This document shows, in pieces, positions 1 through 8,125 of a stretch of 64,000 nt of DNA. The stretch comes from Ignavibacteriaceae bacterium (GTDB taxonomy: Bacteria; Bacteroidota; Ignavibacteria; Ignavibacteriales; Ignavibacteriaceae), in assembly GCA_013360295.1 (NCBI GenBank), contig JABWCL010000018.1:1-64000 (forward strand), written 5' to 3'. Each line of letters opens with the position of its first letter. Position 1 is the stretch's first letter. A program made the position numbers and the translations under genes. The notes under the pieces were generated by a model, which worked only from the letters and a program-made list of their open reading frames with translations, was not told where the DNA came from and made no database searches.

Positions 1-30
1 GATACAATTCATCGAGTTTATCTTTTCTTT

Positions 31-185
31 ATAAACCATAAGTTGGCGGAGCCGGTACCATAAGAGATGATTAGAAGTTATTAATTGCGATAACCCCTCT
101 CGGCCTCCCCTTTGTAAAAATGGGAGGAGATTTTATTGCAAATTATAACCAATTTGCGCAGAATATTTTTTCTAACTACTTAATT
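31..185. repeat. Dispersed repeat, copy 1 (inverted relative to the copy at 21.1-21.3 kb)
   Basis: This stretch lies just downstream of hemG. Its reverse complement matches 21132-21312 over almost the whole length: the block with TAGTTAGAAAAAATATTCTG, the block GGTTATAATTTGCAATAAAA, the block CTCCTCCCATTTTTACA, the block AGGGGAGGCCG, and the end with TATGGTRCCGGCTCCGCYRG. The two copies differ mainly by two short insertions present only in the other copy. No gene is seen in it. Function is unknown; it looks like a small non-autonomous dispersed element. Confidence 0.8.
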
Positions 186-1556
186 CTAAACCAGTTCACT
201 TGCTTTCTTTGCAACCAAATCAGAATTCTTAATACAGTCTCCCACCGAAATGCCGCCTCGGAAATTGCCGCTTAGTATAATTCCTTTGTTATTCTTTTCA
301 AATTCATCGGCATAACGCTCGTGTTCGATGTAACCGATATTGTACTGCGGTATTGCTTTATTCCAGAAGCGCATTGACTTATAAACCGGCTCTTCGATTA
401 TCTTCATTATTTCCATAAACTCACTTATCGCGCGCTCGGCAACAAGGCCCTTATCTTCGTTAAACAATGAAGCATTTCTTGAACCGCCGATAAATAACGT
501 AAACGACGCGGTATCCTCGGGAGCGCGGGCGGGGAAGAGTACCGAACTCCAGATAGCGCCAAGGAATGATTTTTCTTCTTTCTCGGGAATTAAAAACCCA
601 AATCCGTCAAGTTCCCTGCCGACTGCATTTTTATTAAATCCGAGATATACAACCATCACCGGAGGATAATAGATCGCATCGAGGTGATTGGCAAGTTCCG
701 GATCCATGGGGGAAAAGAGTTTGGAGGCCACATAAGCGGGAAGCGTGGAGATGACCACATCACAAACAATGTGCTTTTCAGAACCGGCGTTATTGTAAGT
801 TACTTTATACTTTTCGCCTTCCTTCACGACAGAGGTAACATCCGCAAGAGTAATTACTCTTTCACCAAGTTTCGCCGCAATCGCTTTGGGGAATGACTGC
901 ATACCGCGTGTGAATGAAAACATTTTCGCGCTCTGCTTCGATTTTTCTTTTCTCTTTTTTCTTTCGCGGATGCTGCGGATAGTTCCCACAATTAATCCGC
1001 CGTACTTCTCTTCAAGTTCGTAAAGCTTCGGGAAAGCTGATCTTACGCTGAGGTCTTCCGGCCGGCCGGCATAAACACCCGAGACAAAAGGATTGATCGC
1101 GTAATCAAGGAATTCCTCGCCGAGCCTTCTTTTAACAAACTGCGCCACACTCTGATAGTAACCGTCCTTTGATCTTCCGATAAAAGGTTCACCGAACAGT
1201 CTGAACTTAGCCGACGCGGAAAAAAGTTTTGTTTTAATAAGTCCGGGGGGGCTCATCGGCAACGCGTGCAGTTCACCATTGCGGAGGATATATCTTTTGT
1301 TCCCGGCGGGATTCGCGTAAACCATTTCATCTTTTAGTCCCGCGGCTTCCGCCAATTCACGTACAAACTCTGTTGTTTCAAGACCGCTGTTAGGTCCGCG
1401 GTCGAACATATAGCCATTTTCGAAAATAGATTCCATCGCGCCGCCGGCATCGCTGTTCTTTTCGAGCACCGTTACGTCGACATCTTTTTTATAGAGCCAC
1501 AGTGCCGTTGCCAGGCCTGATACGCCCGCGCCGAGGATTACTACTTTTTTACTCAA
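186..1556 (-). CDS. hemG: Protoporphyrinogen oxidase (HemG/HemY type)
   Basis: A flavoprotein of 456 residues that oxidises protoporphyrinogen IX (or coproporphyrinogen III in the Gram-positive-type route) in heme synthesis. The N-terminus carries the FAD-binding dinucleotide fold VVILGAGVSGLATALWL at residues 5-21, followed by the glutamate of VLEKN. The C-terminus has the second FAD-contact segment GIILSGNFRGGISVGDCI, typical of HemY-type oxidases and amine oxidases. Length fits the family (about 450-470). It is the last gene of a minus-strand run with hemA 20 bases upstream and the hemX/ccsA-like gene before that, which supports a heme role. Protoporphyrinogen versus coproporphyrinogen specificity cannot be told from the sequence. 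Confidence 0.9.
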   Translation of the reverse strand: MSKKVVILGAGVSGLATALWLYKKDVDVTVLEKNSDAGGAMESIFENGYMFDRGPNSGLETTEFVRELAEAAGLKDEMVYANPAGNKRYILRNGELHALPMSPPGLIKTKLFSASAKFRLFGEPFIGRSKDGYYQSVAQFVKRRLGEEFLDYAINPFVSGVYAGRPEDLSVRSAFPKLYELEEKYGGLIVGTIRSIRERKKRKEKSKQSAKMFSFTRGMQSFPKAIAAKLGERVITLADVTSVVKEGEKYKVTYNNAGSEKHIVCDVVISTLPAYVASKLFSPMDPELANHLDAIYYPPVMVVYLGFNKNAVGRELDGFGFLIPEKEEKSFLGAIWSSVLFPARAPEDTASFTLFIGGSRNASLFNEDKGLVAERAISEFMEIMKIIEEPVYKSMRFWNKAIPQYNIGYIEHERYADEFEKNNKGIILSGNFRGGISVGDCIKNSDLVAKKASELV

Positions 1557-1576
1557 TTTCTTTTCCTTATAAACGG

Positions 1577-2854
1577 TTATGAATCAGAAGGTTTTTTATC
1601 AATGCCGAAGATTTCCCTGATAAACGAGATCTTTGTCGCTGCTTCGGGAGAGTTGACCCCCTTTTCCGCTACACGTTTCAGTTCCATCGTCGGATGATGC
1701 AATAATTTATTTATAATTCTTTTTGTGACAATATCCAGCTTTTCCCGGTCCTCTTCGCTGAAGCGGTTCACCTGGTTTTTCACTTCTTCGGCGCGCACGT
1801 TTTCAAAGAAATCCCGGAGGGACTTGATTGTAGGCGCAACCTCAAGCGAATTGTACCAGTTATAAAACGCCACAAGTTCTTCCATGATTATGTTCTGCAC
1901 CTTTGGAATTTCCTCGCGGCGCTTCTTCAGGTTCTGGTCAACTATGATATTGAGGGAGTCTATATCGTGGTAAAATACATTTTCAATCTTTTTTGATTCG
2001 GGGCTTATATCCCTTGGTACCGCAATATCCATAAGCACGGTCGCGGCGTTATTCCTTTTCTTCATCATAGCCTTCACTTCGTCGTAAGTGATCAGAAGGT
2101 CGGGGGATGATGTAGCGGAAATAATAATATCAAATTCGTGAATTGACTCGCGAAACTGCGAGAACGGAACGATGCGCGCGTGAACCTCTTCGGCGAGTTT
2201 CTCGGCTTTTTCATAAGTGCGGTTTGTTATTACCAGCCTGCCGATATTCTTGTCACGGAGGTGTTTGGCTGCTATCGCGCCAGTTTCGCCGGCCCCGATA
2301 ACCAGCGCGGACTTCTTCGCGAGGTTGGAAAATATCTTTTCAATGAGCTGAACAGCCGCGTAGCTTACTGTGATCGCGCCGTCGCTGATAGTGGTTTCAG
2401 TCTTTACTCTTTTCCCGACTTTCAGTGCTGCGTCAAAAACACGTTTGGTAAGAAAGCCAACGGAATTATTTTCCTCTGCGAGCATAAAGGATTCGCGTAC
2501 CTGACCGAGGATCTGGTTATCTCCGATGAGCAGAGAGTCAATGCCCGAGGCTACCTTAAAGAGATGGTTTATTGCCGAGCAGGAAAAGAACTTCTGGAAG
2601 TTCTCATCGGAAACGCCTTCGACCGGTTTCCTGGTTAGAAGGAAATTTTCAAGATCAACGTAATTAAGGTTGCTTTTTGCCGGGATGCCGTATATCTCCG
2701 TCCTGTTGCAGGTGGAAATTATGAACGCTTCGTTAAGGAATTCACCGTTCAGCGATTTAAGCTGATCTTTGATTTCCTCCGTGCTCAGGTGGACGGCCTC
2801 GCGCAGTTCGACCGGCGCCGTATGGTGGTTTATTGAAATTGCAAGCAGATTCAT
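1577..2854 (-). CDS. hemA: Glutamyl-tRNA reductase
   Basis: NADPH-dependent reductase that turns glutamyl-tRNA into glutamate-1-semialdehyde, the first step of C5-pathway tetrapyrrole synthesis. The family N-terminus MNLLAISINHHTAPVELRE is clear, with the catalytic cysteine in ISTCNRTEIYG, the tRNA/substrate segment HLFKVASGIDSLLIGDNQILGQV and the NADPH fold VIGAGETG. The reading frame is open 63 bases further upstream, but the start at 2854 is chosen because family homology begins there and it leaves a 1-base gap to the upstream stop at 2856 rather than an overlap. The product is then about 425 residues, as expected. The C-terminal dimerisation domain runs to the end. Expected to be co-transcribed with the gene before it and hemG after it. 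Confidence 0.95.
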   Translation of the reverse strand: MNLLAISINHHTAPVELREAVHLSTEEIKDQLKSLNGEFLNEAFIISTCNRTEIYGIPAKSNLNYVDLENFLLTRKPVEGVSDENFQKFFSCSAINHLFKVASGIDSLLIGDNQILGQVRESFMLAEENNSVGFLTKRVFDAALKVGKRVKTETTISDGAITVSYAAVQLIEKIFSNLAKKSALVIGAGETGAIAAKHLRDKNIGRLVITNRTYEKAEKLAEEVHARIVPFSQFRESIHEFDIIISATSSPDLLITYDEVKAMMKKRNNAATVLMDIAVPRDISPESKKIENVFYHDIDSLNIIVDQNLKKRREEIPKVQNIIMEELVAFYNWYNSLEVAPTIKSLRDFFENVRAEEVKNQVNRFSEEDREKLDIVTKRIINKLLHHPTMELKRVAEKGVNSPEAATKISFIREIFGIDKKPSDS

Positions 2855-2855
2855 C

Positions 2856-3680
2856 TTAATAGAACGCGTGGAAACTTCTGGCGATAAAATTAGTAATAAT
2901 TGTAGATGCAATCGCAATCAGAAAGCCGGCGATTGAAAGTACTACTACTTTCTTCCCCTGCCACTTACCTGATATCTTAAAGCCTATACCCGCGCCGTAG
3001 AGAAGCCATATTACCGCCGTGGCGATAAGTTTCGCGTCCGTGAAGGAGAAATCGGGGAAAGCCTGCGGCAGCCAGATTATTCCTATCGCCATTGCGATCG
3101 TAAGCGTAAGGAACCCGAATATTGCCGAATAGAAACTAAGTTTTTCCAGAATCTCAAGGTTCGGCAGCCTCTCGAAAATCAGTCCGTACTTGCTTTTTTT
3201 AATATCGTCATAAAGTAATAAGTATAGAAAACCGTAAACGGCAGAAATAGTGATTCCCGCGTACCCAAGCAGCGCGCTGAAAACGTGAATCCCCAGTAAA
3301 TTACTCCTCAGCACATCCTTTACCTCAAGAAGGTCTACGATAAAAATCGAAGAAATCAACTGGAATTTCAGCGAAAGTGACAATATAAAAACGCCCGTCC
3401 CTTTTATATCGGTTGCAAGTTCAAGGATAAAATAGGCAAGCGCAATCGCGAACGAAAGCAGCGTGAATATTTCAAAAACGTTTGTTATCGGCGGGTGGTC
3501 GAACGCGATTGTGCGGAGGATAATGTAAGTCGTATGCAGCATCAGAGCCAGGAATAAAAAAAGGCGGTTGAGGTTATGCGCCCTCCTGTGATCCTTAATA
3601 AAATTGAACAGGAACGACCCGAATACCGCGAGGTAAAACAGGGGCATTACTATATTTAGGGTATCTACGACTTGTTGCAT
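2856..3680 (-). CDS. Cytochrome c assembly family membrane protein (HemX/CcsA-like)
   Basis: An integral membrane protein of 274 residues with about eight hydrophobic segments, matching the CcsA/CcmC/HemX family. The segment LLGIHVFSALLGYAGITISAVYGFLYLL resembles the conserved region around the heme-handling histidine and the aromatic-rich turn of this family. As first gene before hemA it corresponds to the hemX position in hemAX operons, where HemX modulates glutamyl-tRNA reductase levels in Bacillus. A role in cytochrome c maturation is the alternative; no ccs/resB partner is seen in the window. It starts 180 bases from the divergent cobalamin riboswitch. Confidence 0.8.
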   Translation of the reverse strand: MQQVVDTLNIVMPLFYLAVFGSFLFNFIKDHRRAHNLNRLFLFLALMLHTTYIILRTIAFDHPPITNVFEIFTLLSFAIALAYFILELATDIKGTGVFILSLSLKFQLISSIFIVDLLEVKDVLRSNLLGIHVFSALLGYAGITISAVYGFLYLLLYDDIKKSKYGLIFERLPNLEILEKLSFYSAIFGFLTLTIAMAIGIIWLPQAFPDFSFTDAKLIATAVIWLLYGAGIGFKISGKWQGKKVVVLSIAGFLIAIASTIITNFIARSFHAFY

Positions 3681-3861
3681 TTTTGTTAAAATTGATTAAT
3701 TATGCAATATAATAACTGGAAATCAGCGTAACAATGCAGTATATTTCATCCCGAGTACCGGTTTTCCCACCGCGCCCCCCCCATTTTCGCTGCCCGTTAT
3801 AATAATTTGATAAATTCCCCCCTGCCGGTTATCTTAGAACTCGTTCTTTTAAATCACTTTT

Positions 3862-4020
3862 TACGGTTTCCTTTTCAACAGGAATTAATAGGGAATACGG
3901 TTTGATTCCGTAACTGTCCCCGCAACTGTAATAATGCCTGAAAGCGGACCAACAGCCACTGCCCCGGTGACCGGGATGGGAAGGCGGTTCGTAATGCATT
4001 CAAGTCAGGAGACCTGCCGT
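3862..4020 (+). promoter_or_regulatory. Cobalamin (B12) riboswitch
   Basis: Conserved cobalamin-aptamer blocks appear in order: TTAATAGGGAAT near 3886, ACTGTCCCCGCAACTGTAA at 3913-3931, GCCACTG near 3955, GGGAAGGCG near 3979, and the B12 box AAGTCAGGAGACCTGCC at 4002-4018. It precedes btuB on the same strand by about 125 bases. Binding of adenosylcobalamin is expected to switch off btuB and the overlapping downstream gene. Confidence 0.96.
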
Positions 4021-4146
4021 AAATATTATCTCAATGATCTTCGTGGGAAAAGAGAATTGATTTATCGCAAAGATGAAAATCCCTCCGGGAAGAAGCCTTT
4101 TTCTTTAAATCTGTTCCGTTCCCCCGTTTAAAGAAGAAGGTTTTTT

Positions 4147-6114
4147 ATGTCCCCCGCGCTCCGGCGCACTTATCTATATTATATAATATGGCTGGTCAGC
4201 ATAGCCGCCCTTAACTTACAGGCAGAGGAACCGGATTCAACCGCTCCCGGCAGGCACTATTTTACCGACCCGGTGGTGATCACTTCCGGCAAGTTCCCCG
4301 TGCGGTTGTCAGAATCGCCGTACAGGGTTGAGGTGCTTGACGCTAAGAAGATTGAAGCCTCCAATGGCTTCTATCTTGCCGACGTCCTTAAGAACACCTC
4401 CTCCGTAGTTCTTCGCTCTTATGGCGCTGCCCCCTTACTTCAGACTGCCTCAATAAACGGGATGAGTCCGGAGCATACGGTCGTCCTTATTGACGGAGTC
4501 AGGATCAATTCATTCCAGAATTCGCTTGTAGACCTTTCCCTCATTAATACCGAATTCATTGACAAGATCGAACTGATAAGCGGGGGAGCGAGTTCGCTCT
4601 ATGGCAGCAATGCAATGGGGGGAGTGGTGAACATTATAACGAAGGATGGCGGTGTGGGTAGCGAGGGGATTGACGCGAAAGTTGAAGCGGGATACGGCCC
4701 CTTTGACGCACGGTCCTATTTGCTTGGAGTGGGAGGAAGAAATAAATCAATTGGCGCGAGGTTCTATGTATCAAACAGGCAAAGCGACAATATGTTTGAA
4801 TATTTTTTTGATGACGGCTCCGGGAAGAAAAGGAAAAAACGGGAGAATGCCGCGTACCTTCTGCGCGATATGGGGTTTATGCTCAGCTATACCGCGGATC
4901 CTTCGGCGCTGCTGAAAATAAATGTACTATATACAAATCAGGATAAGCAGCTGCCGGGAATTGAAACCGGCACGCCTCCTCCAAAGACGGAACAGCCCGA
5001 TAAAGCGCTGAATTCTATACTTTCCTTTGATAAAGCGCTCAGCAACTCATCCGGTATTAAACTGGCGCTCAATTATCAAAACAGCCTTCAGAAGTACAGG
5101 ACGCTCCCGTTCATCAATACGTTTTACAAAAACAATCTCGCCGCGTTTTCCGTCGCGTATCATTATGAGGCTGATTTTATCAAAGCCGCCGCCGGTTATG
5201 ATTACTCACACGGCAGGCTTAACAGTAAGGAATTAGCCGGCGACGCAGTGCGAAACCAGCACGCGCTTTTTTTCTCTTCCTCCTTCAGGCTCCCGGGCGG
5301 GCTCAGCATTTTTCCTTCAGCGCGGATTGATAACTACTCCGATCTCAGGATGAATATTTTTACTGGCAGGACAGGAGTTACATATAAACCGTTCGAGGAG
5401 AACCTTGTCCTTCGCGCAAGCATCGGGAATAATTTCAGGGCGCCGACGTTCAACGACCTCTACTGGAAGAACGGCGGTAACCCCCTGCTGAAACCGGAGC
5501 GCTCAATGAATATTGACGGGGGAGCGCGGTATAACAATGTAATATCTGAATTCCTGGTAACCGCTGAAGCGGGCTATAACTATATAGTTGCGGAGGAAAA
5601 GATTGTGTGGACTCCGGCGGGGGGATTACTCTGGTCTCCGAAAAATATTTCTTCGTCTGTATCTCACATTAGCAGTTTCAGCGCGGGCGCGGACTATTAC
5701 GGAAGTGGCGCACTTTCTTACGGGGCAAGCACGGGGATAAGTTTTAATACCACAACCGACGAAGGAACCGGAAATTCCGGACTTACCAAAGGAAAACAGC
5801 TGATATATATGCCGCTGGTGTCATCCAACGTGATAATTTACGTCAAGTTCAGATTCATAAAAATAAATATTGTATATAATCACATCGGGAAAAGATACTC
5901 CGATCAGGAAAATAAGAACACGATGGCGCCCGTTAACCTCCTCGGCGGAAACATTTCGTTTGATATTCCGGCGGGACAGCTAACCGCAGCCGTACGCTTT
6001 GGTTTTGATAACATAACCGACAGCGACTACGAAGTGATATCGGGTTACCCTATGCCGTTAAGAAATTACTCATTCAATTTATCAATAAATTATAATCATA
6101 AGGAAACTCCTTGA
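4147..6114 (+). CDS. btuB: TonB-dependent outer-membrane vitamin B12 receptor, BtuB-like
   Basis: An outer-membrane receptor of 655 residues expected to import cobalamin or other corrinoids with TonB energy. A hydrophobic leader ends near residue 25 (LNLQAEE). The TonB-box-like and plug region follows (DPVVITSGKFPVRLSESPYRV; then INGMSPEHTVVLIDGVRIN; then ELISGGASSLYGSNAMGGVV), and the barrel starts near residue 165. The C-terminus ends in a short aromatic-rich strand (YSFNLSINYNH) as usual for outer-membrane barrels. The B12 riboswitch directly upstream assigns the ligand more firmly than the protein sequence alone. The start is ATG preceded by AAGAAGG. The next gene overlaps the stop codon, so the two are translationally coupled. 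Confidence 0.92.
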   Translation: MSPALRRTYLYYIIWLVSIAALNLQAEEPDSTAPGRHYFTDPVVITSGKFPVRLSESPYRVEVLDAKKIEASNGFYLADVLKNTSSVVLRSYGAAPLLQTASINGMSPEHTVVLIDGVRINSFQNSLVDLSLINTEFIDKIELISGGASSLYGSNAMGGVVNIITKDGGVGSEGIDAKVEAGYGPFDARSYLLGVGGRNKSIGARFYVSNRQSDNMFEYFFDDGSGKKRKKRENAAYLLRDMGFMLSYTADPSALLKINVLYTNQDKQLPGIETGTPPPKTEQPDKALNSILSFDKALSNSSGIKLALNYQNSLQKYRTLPFINTFYKNNLAAFSVAYHYEADFIKAAAGYDYSHGRLNSKELAGDAVRNQHALFFSSSFRLPGGLSIFPSARIDNYSDLRMNIFTGRTGVTYKPFEENLVLRASIGNNFRAPTFNDLYWKNGGNPLLKPERSMNIDGGARYNNVISEFLVTAEAGYNYIVAEEKIVWTPAGGLLWSPKNISSSVSHISSFSAGADYYGSGALSYGASTGISFNTTTDEGTGNSGLTKGKQLIYMPLVSSNVIIYVKFRFIKINIVYNHIGKRYSDQENKNTMAPVNLLGGNISFDIPAGQLTAAVRFGFDNITDSDYEVISGYPMPLRNYSFNLSINYNHKETP

Positions 6115-7460
6115 AAAAAATTTTACTGTATGTCATTTTAGTTATTTCATTCACAGCCGCGCAGCAGGCAGGGAAGGTATATGTTCTTTCGGAAGGCGGG
6201 TTTTCTGCGGGCAGTTCAAAACTTAGTATGCTGGACAACCATAACGGGGTATTTACCTCAAACATTTTTACACCAGGAAACCTTGGGTTGTACCCGGACG
6301 GGCTGATCTACCACGATAATCATCTTTATCTGCTTGAACAGGGGTCTTTTGGCGGAAGCGGAAAAATATATAAAATTGACACAAACGGCACGGTGATAAA
6401 TTCAAAAGTAACCGGGGTCAATCCGTACTCGCTGGCGGTTAGCAACGGGAAAATATTTATTACCAATGGCCCCGCGGGAAATGTGACGGTTCTGAAAGCC
6501 GCTGATTTTACAGACGCGGCAACTATAGCAGTCGGGGTATATCCGCAGGAGATATTTGCCGCCGGAGGGAAAGTTTATGTTGCGAATACAAGTTTATTCG
6601 GGGGAGCGGAGGATAATACAGTGTCGGTTATTGACGCCGCTACAAACACACAGGTGACAAAAATAACCGTTCGTAAAGATCCCTCTTCACTAGCCATCTC
6701 ACCTGATGGATATCTTTTGGTTGCCTGCCCCGGCGATGCGGTTAACGGTGCAATATATAAAATAGATACCGCAACCTATGCCAAAACCGATTCCTTCTTT
6801 ATCTCTGTTGAAGGAGTGGGGAAAGAACTTGCGGTTGATAAAACGACGGGGACGTTTTACTTCATAAGCAATAATGGTAATATCGTGCGTTACGATATGG
6901 CTAACCGGCAGTCGTCTGTCGTGATAACAGCCGTTCCCGGCACAAACTATTTCTACGGCTACAACTTTGATTACCTTGCAAAGAAACATTATGTGCTCGA
7001 CGCGAAAACATTCACCGTCACCGGGTCAATGTATGTATATAGCGATGCGGGAACGCTGTTAAATACTTACGAAACCGGCACTGCACCGAGGCGGATAGTG
7101 TTTAAGTATGAAACCGGAACAACGGTAGTAGATGAGGAATATACCGCCGATCAGGGTATTACTTTGGTAAATTATCCTAATCCTTTTTCTGAGAGAACAA
7201 ATATTTTGGTGAAAGTGGCGAGGGGCGAGTGGCGAGGGGCGAGTTGGGAGAAGGAGTTGAAAATGGTACAGCTGATGAACGTGACGGTGCGGATATTTAA
7301 TGTTATGGGAGAGTTGATTTATACTATTATTGATAAACCGCTGGATGATGGTAGCTATGTTGAAGAGTTTGAAAGTAAGAATCTGCCGGCGGGGATCTAT
7401 TTTTGTGAGTTAGTAGCGCGTGGGCAGAGGCGGGTGGTAAAGCTGGTTGTTAGGAAGTAA
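6111..7460 (+). CDS. BtuG-like surface beta-propeller (DUF5074/YncE type) with T9SS sorting domain
   Basis: A secreted protein of 449 residues. After a signal peptide (residues 1-17, ending TAAQQAG) there is a propeller with the marks of the DUF5074 family: VYVLSEGGFSAGSSKLSML near the start, VYVANTSLFGG with DNTVSVIDAATN in the middle, then further blades. BtuG of Bacteroides, a cobalamin-binding surface propeller that caps BtuB, belongs to this family. The C-terminal 85 residues are a type IX secretion sorting domain (NYPNPFSERTNI, then GIYFCELVARGQRRVVKLVV). The start is TTG at 6111, overlapping the btuB stop as TTGA. BtuG itself is a lipoprotein; here a T9SS signal replaces the lipobox. 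A repeat insertion sits in the sorting domain at about 7215-7256. Confidence 0.8.
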   Translation: MKKILLYVILVISFTAAQQAGKVYVLSEGGFSAGSSKLSMLDNHNGVFTSNIFTPGNLGLYPDGLIYHDNHLYLLEQGSFGGSGKIYKIDTNGTVINSKVTGVNPYSLAVSNGKIFITNGPAGNVTVLKAADFTDAATIAVGVYPQEIFAAGGKVYVANTSLFGGAEDNTVSVIDAATNTQVTKITVRKDPSSLAISPDGYLLVACPGDAVNGAIYKIDTATYAKTDSFFISVEGVGKELAVDKTTGTFYFISNNGNIVRYDMANRQSSVVITAVPGTNYFYGYNFDYLAKKHYVLDAKTFTVTGSMYVYSDAGTLLNTYETGTAPRRIVFKYETGTTVVDEEYTADQGITLVNYPNPFSERTNILVKVARGEWRGASWEKELKMVQLMNVTVRIFNVMGELIYTIIDKPLDDGSYVEEFESKNLPAGIYFCELVARGQRRVVKLVVRK

Positions 7461-7490
7461 GTGGCGAGTGGTTAGTGGTGAGTAGGGGGG
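7461..7490 (+). repeat. GTGGCGAGTGGTTA phrase repeat, intergenic copy
   Basis: Immediately after the stop codon of the BtuG-like gene comes GTGGCGAGTGGTTAGTGGTG, a degenerate tandem of seven-base words. The same words occur inside the coding region just before it (7215-7256) and, on the opposite strand, inside the next T9SS gene (8303-8362). Confidence 0.7.
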
Positions 7491-7636
7491 GCTTTGGAGA
7501 GGGGGATAGACATGTATTAGTAAGGCGCTGTTTAAGCGCCTTACAATTAAAGCTTAACGGAATTTTGAAAGTATTTCTATTATTGGATTTGGTGAACCAA
7601 AAACCTTAGTATGAACTTTAGTTTTCTGACGAATCG

Positions 7637-8005
7637 TTAGCAGCGTGCTGAAAGAGAGCTTTTAAGCCCACTTAGTAATTTGCTGATTTCGGCGCAGTCC
7701 GTTAATAATTTATCAGTAGTTTCCTTTTTTATGTAACTCAAACTTTCTGATAATATGATCAGCGTTTCCCGTTCCGCGAGAGAACCCTTTGCAATACCAA
7801 GAAACCGAATGAACTCCGCCGTGTGATTTCTCGCCTGCCCCTCCGCAATGTTTGACGGAATCGAAACAGCGGATCTTCTTATTTGTGAGGTTAAATCATA
7901 AATCTCTTCTTTCGGAAATTTCCTCGTAGTATAGTATATAATCTTTACTTATTTTATTGATTTCTGCCATACTATCAAATCCCTGTAACTCTTTAAGGTT
8001 GTCAT
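7637..8005 (-). pseudogene. Four-helix-bundle protein (23S rRNA intervening-sequence protein family), interrupted by one stop codon
   Basis: Reading from an ATG at 8005 gives MTTLKSYRDLIVWQKSIK, a TAA at 7949-7951, then without change of frame VKIIYYTTRKFPKEE, then the family signature IYDLTSQIRRSAVSIPSNIA, then EGQARNHTAEFIRFLGIAKG and on to a normal stop at 7637. The full frame is 122 codons, the usual size of this family (about 115-125). One base change would explain the break (TTA leucine to TAA is possible). Downstream of the stop there is no clear alternative start. The family is often carried in Bacteroidota as free-standing genes or within rRNA insertions; its function is not settled. 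Confidence 0.88.
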
Positions 8006-8125
8006 ATTATTTTATCTTTTCATTATTACTTAAACCAAATACTCGTTACTAACCACAACCCTTTGCTCCCATAAAACCCGGAGAGGGTATACGTTATATT
8101 GGAAAAAAACATCCTGATGGAAACA

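Noticed and set aside
2855-2917. Start of hemA at 2917
   Set aside because: Extra residues lack family similarity and would overlap the upstream gene; the start at 2854 fits the family N-terminus.
3934-4131. Short plus-strand coding frame before btuB
   Set aside because: It lies entirely in the riboswitch and leader; no protein family fits.
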